A DNA stretch of 64,000 bases, from NCBI GenBank assembly GCA_913043285.1, contig CAJWML010000014.1, positions 1 to 64,000 of the forward strand, in the 5' to 3' direction. This document shows positions 57,885 to 64,000 of this stretch, piece after piece. The notes below the pieces were generated by a model. That model had not been told where the DNA came from. It saw only the letters and a program-made list of their open reading frames with translations, and did no database searches. The stretch comes from CAKZNE01 sp002695025 (GTDB lineage Bacteria > Bacteroidota > Bacteroidia > Flavobacteriales > Schleiferiaceae). How positions within the stretch are numbered: position 1 is the stretch's first letter; each line of letters starts with the position of its first letter. Made by a program: the position numbers and the translations under genes.

Positions 57885-57914
57885 TTAAAAATCCCCTGCA
57901 AAAGTAGGGGATTT
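57885..57914 (-). terminator. intrinsic terminator after the DUF6588 gene
   Basis: On the minus strand AAATCCCC and GGGGATTT form an 8-bp stem around a 10-nt loop and are followed by TTTAATTTT. It lies between the DUF6588 stop (57938) and the fmt start (57876). Confidence 0.85.
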
Positions 57915-57937
57915 GAGTGCTTTTAATGGGATTGATC

Positions 57938-58963
57938 TCAAAAGTCTACACTAAAACCCAATCCTGCTGTCGCAGAACTGTAAGCTCCGAAAGTATAGTC
58001 AGCTGAAAAAGCCATAACCCATAAAAATTTAAGTCTGAAGCCTACATTTCCTACAAAGCCACTGGCGTCATCAGCCGTGAGGGCCACAGGATCTTTGATG
58101 GAGGTTGTTACCGGGGGCAAACCGGGCGCTGTTTGCGTTTCATACGAATAGGTACCGTTTACATTGATATCGGTTTGGGCACTGTTATAACCTAATCCCA
58201 CATAAGGAGTAAAGAAGAGCAACTTTTTAGATACCAGGGCTCTGAAGGTATAGCCTTTGGACTTGATTACCGCTTCCTGGTCGTCATTACCAGAACCATC
58301 ATCCAGGTCCATATTAACATTTACACTGGTGTAACCGAAAAAAACCGAAGCATCAAAGGGTATTACCTTATCTCCGGGAATCCACTGTAGTATATCATGC
58401 TTGATACCAAAACCAAACATTCCCACCTCTCCATCATCGCCTATATCTACCGTAGGAACATAACGAATGATAAGATCCGTATTTTTGATAAGGCCTACCC
58501 CTAATTGGGCCATTGGTAAGGGGAGGAATCCGATGCCGGAACCGTTTGGCGTATTGAAGGTAGTAGTTTGATCATCCTTGAAACGCAAAGTAGGACCGGC
58601 TGAGTTTGTACCAAATACGGTGGGTGCTTCGGCTGAAGTTCCATTTACAAGCTCCAGTTGGGTAAGGTCTGCATTGTTAATGGTGAAATTGCGATCGGAG
58701 GATGGAACAAAAACAAAGGAGGGAGTAATCATCAGGTCAAAACGTCCCAGCTTATGAGGCTTGGCTGTTTGGTACCAACCATTGTTGAGACCAATGCCCA
58801 GGGCATTCCCGAAAGGCTTTAAATAACCTCCGGCCAGGTAATTGATGTCGGCCTGTGCTCCGGCAATAATTTTTCCGGGGTCAAAGTCATCGTACTGTGC
58901 TTTGCTGTCATAGGAATAAAGGCTAAGCAGAAGGGATGTGATGAGGAGGTAGTATTTTTTCAT
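57938..58963 (-). CDS. DUF6588 family outer-membrane protein
   Basis: The 341-residue protein has a signal peptide (YYLLITSLLLSLYSYDSKAQ) and DUF6588 features: FDPGKIIAGAQADINYLAGGYLKPFGNALGIGLNNGWYQTAKPHKLGRFDLMI, then many beta-strands (YTFRALVSKKLLFFTPYVGLGYNSAQ) and a terminal strand ending in Phe (AGLGFSVDF). Predicted outer-membrane barrel of unknown function. It has a TATATTTG element 22 bp upstream and a terminator downstream, so it is a single-gene unit. Confidence 0.9.
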   Translation of the reverse strand: MKKYYLLITSLLLSLYSYDSKAQYDDFDPGKIIAGAQADINYLAGGYLKPFGNALGIGLNNGWYQTAKPHKLGRFDLMITPSFVFVPSSDRNFTINNADLTQLELVNGTSAEAPTVFGTNSAGPTLRFKDDQTTTFNTPNGSGIGFLPLPMAQLGVGLIKNTDLIIRYVPTVDIGDDGEVGMFGFGIKHDILQWIPGDKVIPFDASVFFGYTSVNVNMDLDDGSGNDDQEAVIKSKGYTFRALVSKKLLFFTPYVGLGYNSAQTDINVNGTYSYETQTAPGLPPVTTSIKDPVALTADDASGFVGNVGFRLKFLWVMAFSADYTFGAYSSATAGLGFSVDF

Positions 58964-59039
58964 AGTACTTATTTATAATTACTTCAAATATAAGGGGACT
59001 TTGATTACCGGCCATCCGCAATACTGCGTAAAGTGGTGC

Positions 59040-60950
59040 CTAAAAAGAGTAAGGTTCCACCATTCCATCTTTTTCTGTAAGCATTTCTTCATCCAGCATC
59101 CAGCGTATGGCCTGTTTCAATTCGTCCCGTGTAAAACCCGGGATTTCGGTGAGCTCATTCAGGCTGGCGTTACCCCTGGCATTCAGGTATTGTAAGATAG
59201 CCTGTTGTATTCTCCAGCTATCACCGTTACCGGATGTATCTCTGGCCTGCCTACGGCATACGTCACAATGCCCGCAATTATCCGCGTTTTCTTCTCCAAA
59301 ATAGCCCAGTAACAACTTACTCCGGCAGCGGTCTTCCGACTCAATAAATTGGATTACAGCTTCAACTCTTCGTTTCAGGTCCAGGAATCTATCTTTGAGG
59401 TTTTCGTTGGAAATGGAAAGATATTCCACCGCCTGGCGATCTTTAATAAAAGTAATGGACGATTCATCATTTTGCGGAAGATAATCCACAATGCCTTGTT
59501 TCTTAAGGTGAAGTAAGGCAGAAGTGACCTTTTCAGGTGCAGTACTGAGCCTTGAAGCCAGCAGAGACTCACTGATGGATGTATATTCAATATCCAGCCC
59601 ACCGTAGGAGCGCACCAGGGTTTTGATCAAAGGGTCTAAGGAAGGATTGCGCAGCTGAAAATCATAAAGCGTGGTACGGTCGGCCTTGAGAAGAAGGCGG
59701 GAGGCTTGTTTAAAGCCTTCACTCAATGTAAATAGCCCTTCCTTCTCCATAATTTTCAGGGCCTGGTAGGTTTTTAAGATCGGCAGGCCGTATTCTTTAG
59801 AAAATGCGTTGATGTCAAAACCGAAGGTCTGATTTTCACCGGCTCCCACCGCCAATTGTAAGTAGTTGCAGAGTGCACGGTATACTTTACGGATATTTTC
59901 CAGGTCAGGGAAGTTATCCAGCGAACGTTTTTTGAGGTCTTCCACATCGGCTGGCCCGCACACCACTACGGAGTAAGCGGTTTCTCCGTCACGCCCGGCC
60001 CTACCTGCTTCCTGGAAGTAAGCTTCCAGCGAATCCGGGAGTTCAAGGTGGATGACCAGGCGCACATCCGGTTTGTCAATACCCATTCCAAAGGCATTGG
60101 TGCACACCATAATACGGGTCTTATTCTCCAGCCATTCTTTTTGTTTTTGCTGGCGGCTGGTACTGTCAAGCCCGGCATGGTAATAATCGGCAGAAAAACC
60201 ATTCTGGCTTAACCAGCGGGCAATTTCAACGGTATGCTTCCGGTTGCGGGCGTATACGATAGCGGTACCTGGTATACGCTTGAGGATATGCAGGGTGCGG
60301 CTCCATTTGCTTTCGGTCTTCAATACATTATAATGCAGGTTGGGCCGGTAAAAGCTTTTCTGAAAAACATTGCTTTCCGAAAAATGAAGCTTTTCCTGTA
60401 TATCGTCCACCACACGCGGAGTGGCGGTAGCTGTAAGAGCCAGAATAGGGGTATTGGGGATAAGTTTACGGACTTCTGCAATCTCCAGGTAAGGGGGACG
60501 AAAGTCATAGCCCCATTGTGAAATACAATGAGCTTCATCCACGGCCAGCAGGTTTACTTTCATCCGTCTGATCCGCTCCACAACCAATTCGGACTGCAGG
60601 CGCTCTGGTGATATATAAAGGAACTTATAGGAGCCATTGATGGCATTTTCCAGAGCCAGGTCTATTTCACGGTAAGAGAGGTTGCTATTGAGGGCTATAG
60701 CCGGGATTCCGATCTTACGCAGGTTCTGCACCTGGTCATCCATCAGGGCTATCAACGGGGATACTACAATACCCAGACCTTCACGTGCCATTACCGGGAC
60801 CTGGAAACATACGGATTTGCCGCCTCCGGTAGGGAGCAGGGCAAGGGTGTCCCTGTCAGACAGTACGGAATGAATGATATCTTCCTGAAGTGCTCTGAAA
60901 GAGCTGTAACCCCAGTACTGTTTCAATATCTGATGGATGTGGCCGGTCAC
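59040..60950 (-). CDS. recQ: ATP-dependent DNA helicase RecQ
   Basis: The 636-residue protein has the RecQ domains: FRALQEDIIHSVLSDRDTLALLPTGGGKSVCFQVP (motifs 0 and I), DEAHC (motif II), ILALTATATPRV (III), the helicase C part with NAFGMGIDKPDVRLVIHLELPDSLEAYFQEAGRAGRDGE, the zinc-binding part (CRSKLLLGYFGEENADNCGHCDVC) and a winged-helix region; no HRDC domain is visible. It unwinds DNA in recombination and repair. The start is GTG at 60950, overlapping the stop of the AAA ATPase gene by 4 bp (GTGA), so translation is coupled. Confidence 0.95.
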   Translation of the reverse strand: MTGHIHQILKQYWGYSSFRALQEDIIHSVLSDRDTLALLPTGGGKSVCFQVPVMAREGLGIVVSPLIALMDDQVQNLRKIGIPAIALNSNLSYREIDLALENAINGSYKFLYISPERLQSELVVERIRRMKVNLLAVDEAHCISQWGYDFRPPYLEIAEVRKLIPNTPILALTATATPRVVDDIQEKLHFSESNVFQKSFYRPNLHYNVLKTESKWSRTLHILKRIPGTAIVYARNRKHTVEIARWLSQNGFSADYYHAGLDSTSRQQKQKEWLENKTRIMVCTNAFGMGIDKPDVRLVIHLELPDSLEAYFQEAGRAGRDGETAYSVVVCGPADVEDLKKRSLDNFPDLENIRKVYRALCNYLQLAVGAGENQTFGFDINAFSKEYGLPILKTYQALKIMEKEGLFTLSEGFKQASRLLLKADRTTLYDFQLRNPSLDPLIKTLVRSYGGLDIEYTSISESLLASRLSTAPEKVTSALLHLKKQGIVDYLPQNDESSITFIKDRQAVEYLSISNENLKDRFLDLKRRVEAVIQFIESEDRCRSKLLLGYFGEENADNCGHCDVCRRQARDTSGNGDSWRIQQAILQYLNARGNASLNELTEIPGFTRDELKQAIRWMLDEEMLTEKDGMVEPYSF

Positions 60951-61486
60951 CGGATCTCCAGCTTTTCAAGGATCATCTTAAGGCGCTCTTCAGCCGGAAT
61001 GCGGGGAAGTTCCATAACCTCATAGCCCAGGTCTTCATAAACGCCCTGCAGTTCATCGTGAATGGTATGCATGGCATCCAGGTCTTCCCGTCTTTCTTCG
61101 TCTACTGAATAGATCTCCGGCCAGGGAGGAGTAAGAAAAACCGTAGGGTAGTAGGGATACTGCCGTGCCATATCTTCCAAGATCTCTTCGTGTATGCTTT
61201 CCTTACGGAGGTAGGCTAGTACATCCGGCATGCCCCGATCGTAAAAATTCCATTTACCGGGTACGACTGCCTCATATTGCTGTTTTTGACCTGCAAAAAC
61301 AAGGTGGCTGAAGCCCGGGAGATCATCCCAGGGCAATAGTTTCGTACCCAGGTCCAGTTGCTGCCGGATCACCGCTCTTGATATTTCCTGGTGGCAGTGG
61401 TAGCCACGTTTTTCCAATAAGTTGAGCAGGGTGGATTTGCCGGTTCCCGGCCCACCCGTTATAATTACCCTTTTGTTAAAGGTCAT
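60947..61486 (-). CDS. AAA_28-type ATPase (NadR-like kinase fold)
   Basis: The 179-residue protein has Walker A GGPGTGKST (about 11-19), followed by the AAA_28 features EISRAVIRQQLDLGTKLLPWDDLPGFSHLVF and FYDRGMPDVLAYL, and PTVFLTPPWPEIYSVDEERRED. AAA_28/NadR-like proteins are P-loop kinases, some acting on nicotinamide riboside; this stand-alone form is of unknown substrate. It overlaps recQ by 4 bp and follows a DUF962 gene by 4 bp, so the three form one operon. Confidence 0.9.
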   Translation of the reverse strand: MTFNKRVIITGGPGTGKSTLLNLLEKRGYHCHQEISRAVIRQQLDLGTKLLPWDDLPGFSHLVFAGQKQQYEAVVPGKWNFYDRGMPDVLAYLRKESIHEEILEDMARQYPYYPTVFLTPPWPEIYSVDEERREDLDAMHTIHDELQGVYEDLGYEVMELPRIPAEERLKMILEKLEIR

Positions 61487-61490
61487 AGAG

Positions 61491-61970
61491 TTAATAGGGG
61501 ATATTTAATTTTCGGTAAATAAAGCCCAGTAGCCAGGCCGGGCCTATCAGTAAAAACTGAAGATCCTTAAAAAAGGAAGGCTTTTCACCTTCAATCTTAT
61601 GGCCGATAAACTGACCTATCCAGGCGGCCACAAATATAAAAAGGGAAGTGGCCCAAAGTGAAAGTCCACTGTTTTGGATCCATACAATACCCTGAAGGCA
61701 TAGAAGACTGAAAAATAAGATACCTACCGCCATGCCCGGGGAAAGCCGCAGGTAAAACAGTAAAGCCAGGAGAAGGACCACCGTTCCATAGTGAATATAC
61801 GGCTGAACATCAGGCGGAAACAATTCCTTTAGCCAGAATACAGGTATGGATGCCAGTAAACCCGCTAAGGAAAAGAAAATGAGGGGTACACATATCCAAT
61901 GTATAAGCTTATTAATTGGGTTTTGGTGACTTACACCGTACTCAGAAAACCAGAGATGTATAGATTTCAT
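61491..61970 (-). CDS. DUF962 / Mpo1-like membrane protein
   Basis: 159 residues from ATG at 61970 (an upstream ATG at 61988 adds 6 residues). The protein starts MKSIHLWFSEYGVSHQNPINKLIHWICVPLIFFSLAGLL, the DUF962 (Mpo1-like) signature with conserved His residues, and has four hydrophobic helices. Yeast Mpo1 is a dioxygenase in phytosphingosine alpha-oxidation; a lipid-oxidation role here is only possible. It is the first gene of the DUF962 - AAA_28 - recQ operon. Confidence 0.9.
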   Translation of the reverse strand: MKSIHLWFSEYGVSHQNPINKLIHWICVPLIFFSLAGLLASIPVFWLKELFPPDVQPYIHYGTVVLLLALLFYLRLSPGMAVGILFFSLLCLQGIVWIQNSGLSLWATSLFIFVAAWIGQFIGHKIEGEKPSFFKDLQFLLIGPAWLLGFIYRKLNIPY

Positions 61971-62025
61971 AGTGTGCCTGTTGATCAACCTAAGTTAATG
62001 TATTTTCGCATTTTAGAATTTACCC

Positions 62026-62313
62026 ATGACGGATAAAGAAAGAGAAGAGAAATATCAGAAACTGGAATCAGCACTAAGAGAAAGCCTTAGCTGGCCCAAT
62101 GTGTATATGTTCAAATTCATTATTCCGGCTGATAACCGCACCCTGGCCCAGGTGGAAAACCTTTTTAATTCCAAGGAGGCGGAAATCAATGTGCGCGAAT
62201 CACGCAAAGGAAATTACCTGAGTATTACGGTTAAGGAGATGATGATGAGTCCGGAGAAGGTTATTGAGCGTTACCGTAGTGCCGAAGGTATCGAGGGGCT
62301 GTTAAGTCTGTGA
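62026..62313 (+). CDS. DUF493 (YbeD-like) protein
   Basis: The 95-residue protein matches DUF493: SLSWPNVYMFKFIIPADNRTLAQVENLF, EINVRESRKGNYLSITVKEMMMSPEKVIERYRS. The YbeD group is of unknown role, perhaps regulatory, with an ACT-like fold. Its TGA overlaps the GTG start of the interrupted sterol desaturase gene by 4 bp (GTGA), so these two were translated together. Confidence 0.93.
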   Translation: MTDKEREEKYQKLESALRESLSWPNVYMFKFIIPADNRTLAQVENLFNSKEAEINVRESRKGNYLSITVKEMMMSPEKVIERYRSAEGIEGLLSL

Positions 62314-63185
62314 ACCCCCGTAATCCATTTGACCTTCCTTTTATGGATACCACTGCCTTTCCGGTACTGGTATCACTCTTTGGTGTTTTGGCGATCCTTG
62401 AGTTTGTAGTGGTTTTGCGAAAATGGCATAGCGGCTGATGGAAGCGCTGGTTCCGAAATAGCCTGGTAGCACTTATAGGTATGCCTGCAGGCCGTATATT
62501 GCTATTACCCGCCACTGTGGCCCTGGCTTACTATTGCGATGAGGAAAATATTGGATTACTGAATACGGTGCAAATGCCTGCCTGGTTACAGTGGGGGCTA
62601 GGTTTGTTAGTACTGGATTACGCTATTTACCTGTGGCACCGAGCCAATCATATTTTCCCTTTTCTCTGGCGTTTTCATAACGTTCACCACATTGATCCTG
62701 AAATGGATGTCTCTACCGGCATTCGCTTTCATATCGGGGAGATGTTATTATCCATTCCATTTCGTTGCCTGATCATATTGGTTTCCGGGGTTTCCCCCAT
62801 GATGTTGCTGGTGTATGAACTCATATTTGAGGCCGCCACCCTTTTTCATCACAGCAATATACGTTTGCCTCTGTTGCTGGAGCGGGTGGTAGTAGAGTTT
62901 ATAGTAACACCAAGAATGCATGGTATTCACCACAGCATGGTGGAGCGCGAAACCAATAGCAACTATTCTACTGTACTCAATATCTGGGACCGTATTCACG
63001 GTACACGCTATTTGAAAGTAGCGCAAAAAGCGCTGGTATTGGGAGTACCAGGCTACCGTAAGGAAGAAGACCACCAGTTCATTAGTTTATTGCTCCATCC
63101 CTTTAAAAAACAAAGACCCTGGCTTTTACCCAATGGGAATACACCCCAGAGGCAACCAGAAGATTTGTCTGATAAGCTGAGTTGA
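62310..63185 (+). pseudogene. sterol desaturase / fatty acid hydroxylase gene with in-frame TGA
   Basis: One frame from GTG at 62310 reads VNPRNPFDLPFM...LILEFVVV..RKWHSG, then TGA at 62436-62438, then WKRWFRNSLVALIGMPAGR and on to 63185. The second part carries the eight-His di-iron motifs of the family: HRANH, FHNVHH, FHHSN and MHGIHHS. The two parts together have the usual length of about 291 residues and the usual first membrane helix. The TGA is most simply a CGA (Arg) to TGA change. Translation could restart at ATG 62481, giving 234 residues without the first helix. Either a pseudogene or a sequence error. Confidence 0.88.
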
Positions 63186-63186
63186 T

Positions 63187-63372
63187 TCACTGGCCGATAG
63201 GCTCCGCAGAGAACTGTTCTACTTCCCGTTCATCATTCAGAGTAATCACAAATTGTATAGGATTACAGCAGCGCTCACAATCCTCAATGTACTCCTGATG
63301 TGGTACAGAAAGGTCTACGAGAATGGACACCTCGGAAAAGCAATACGGACATTGGTAAAAGTATTCTTCCAT
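63187..63372 (-). CDS. CPXCG motif Cys-rich small protein
   Basis: The 61-residue protein starts MEEYFYQCPYCFSEVSILVDLSVPHQEYIEDCERCCNPIQ: two CxxC pairs that form a zinc ribbon, the CPXCG family. Function unknown; it is cytoplasmic and probably regulatory or RNA/protein binding. It converges with the sterol desaturase gene (1 bp between stops). Confidence 0.9.
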   Translation of the reverse strand: MEEYFYQCPYCFSEVSILVDLSVPHQEYIEDCERCCNPIQFVITLNDEREVEQFSAEPIGQ

Positions 63373-63447
63373 TATTTTTTAACACACTCCCAGGATTTTA
63401 ACGCAGTTTTAACTTTTTAATTAACTATTATAGAGTGGGTTATAAGG

Positions 63448-63455
63448 TAATTTTG
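63448..63455 (+). promoter_or_regulatory. candidate -7 element before the PDZ gene
   Basis: TAATTTTG is an exact match to the -7 consensus TAnnTTTG, 24 bp before the ATG at 63480. No clear TTG lies at the expected distance, so confidence is low. Confidence 0.4.
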
Positions 63456-63479
63456 GTGTGAACCAAAAAGAAAATTGCC

Positions 63480-64000
63480 ATGCTGAAAAAGTATTTTCCA
63501 TTTGCGGCTATCGTAGCTCTTTTACTTCCGGCCGCTAACGTTTATGCGCAGACGGAGGAGGATGTTGAGAAAGATACCCGGATAAACATCACGGTAACCC
63601 GTAACGGTGAAACACATCATATTGAGATTGATCCTGAAAATGTGGATAACCTGAAAGAAGTTATGGAGCAGGTTCCTGGTTTGGAGGACGTTGAACTTTC
63701 CACAGAAAACGGAAATATAGAGGTTATTGTGCGCTCGGATGAGGACGGATCACTTAATCATCAATGGAGCATGAATAAGCATGCAAGGCTTTTCAGCCAG
63801 GATCTGCATACCGAACCACGTCCTTTTCTTGGGGTGGTAGGGCATCATTCGCAGCGCGGGGTTTACCTGCAAAAGATAATTCCTGGGAGTGCTGCGGAGA
63901 AAGCCGGTTTGCAGGAAGGTGATATTATCTTGGAGATGGACGGGCAAAAACCAGATAGCTATAAAGCCTTCACTGAGGCTATTAAAGCCAAAAAAGCGGG
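63480..64000 (+). CDS. secreted PDZ-domain protein, partial (C-terminus off right edge)
   Basis: From ATG at 63480 the frame runs to the right edge (about 173 residues seen). It begins with a signal peptide (LKKYFPFAAIVALLLPAANVYAQ), then an acidic region with DTRINITVTRNGETHHIEIDPENV and later RPFLGVVGHHSQRGVYLQKIIPGSAAEKAGLQEGDIILEMDGQK, which is the front half of a PDZ domain (carboxylate-binding loop FLGV). Secreted PDZ proteins often act as proteases or scaffolds; whether a protease domain follows cannot be seen here. Confidence 0.9.
   Translation, partial: MLKKYFPFAAIVALLLPAANVYAQTEEDVEKDTRINITVTRNGETHHIEIDPENVDNLKEVMEQVPGLEDVELSTENGNIEVIVRSDEDGSLNHQWSMNKHARLFSQDLHTEPRPFLGVVGHHSQRGVYLQKIIPGSAAEKAGLQEGDIILEMDGQKPDSYKAFTEAIKAKKA

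Noticed and set aside
62436..62438. TGA as a selenocysteine codon in the sterol desaturase gene
   Set aside because: The position is not a catalytic one in the family and no SECIS-like hairpin is apparent just downstream; a nonsense change is simpler.

Overview
The window is a gene-dense stretch of a chromosome from a member of the Bacteroidota, most likely a marine-type Flavobacteriales lineage. This is inferred from family content (DUF6913 between ligA and dapA, DUF5723 and DUF6588 outer-membrane proteins, the DUF2157/GDYXXLXY pair, COG3014 and LpoB-like lipoproteins, kdsB) and from several promoters of the Bacteroidota type TTG-N19-TAnnTTTG, the clearest being in front of the HU gene. I saw no rRNA, tRNA, CRISPR array or transposase gene. 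Both edges cut genes: an alpha/beta hydrolase on the left and a PDZ-domain secreted protein on the right.

1-12 kb: mostly minus-strand accessory and housekeeping genes: hydrolase and WYL regulator, a vanadium-haloperoxidase/PAP2-like lipoprotein, a radical SAM protein, an XRE-S24 (LexA-like) regulator with a repeat-rich upstream region, a GAF-PAS signalling protein without an ATPase domain, several small proteins, and a tightly overlapped operon DUF2157 - GDYXXLXY - lipoprotein.

12-17.6 kb: the most unusual region. A 5.4-kb island is bounded by perfect 210-bp direct repeats (11796-12005 and 17400-17609) that carry the 5' end of the DUF2157 gene and the 3' end of a GNAT gene. The island ends carry fragments of diverged paralogues of the neighbouring GDYXXLXY and DUF2157 genes. 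Inside are a cytosolic sialidase-like beta-propeller protein, a membrane protein with histidine kinase and LuxR-type response regulator in one overlapped operon, a LecA/PA-IL-like lectin and another small protein. A shared 19-nt motif lies upstream of the propeller and lectin genes, and a shared leader lies upstream of the two small plus-strand genes. This looks like a self-regulated carbohydrate-recognition cassette.

18-32.7 kb: two methyltransferases with palindromic repeats between them, an SGNH lipoprotein, a PD40-OmpA protein, small Cys-rich or AT-rich genes, and two divergently arranged lipoprotein + outer-membrane barrel pairs that appear to be paralogous modules.

32.7-47 kb: rarA, rhomboid, DUF308, TIGR02757, kdsB, a DJ-1/PfpI protein, a class II photolyase with a 3'-terminal frameshift, then the overlapped ligA - DUF6913 - dapA operon, and the LpoB-like and COG3014 lipoproteins.

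47-64 kb: DUF2752 and TM2 membrane proteins; an ECF sigma factor operon with a likely anti-sigma factor, CpxP-like protein and dihaem peroxidase; a second rhomboid; SCO; a SET-domain protein; GH3; fabI; prmC; HU; fmt; recQ; and a sterol desaturase gene interrupted by an in-frame TGA.
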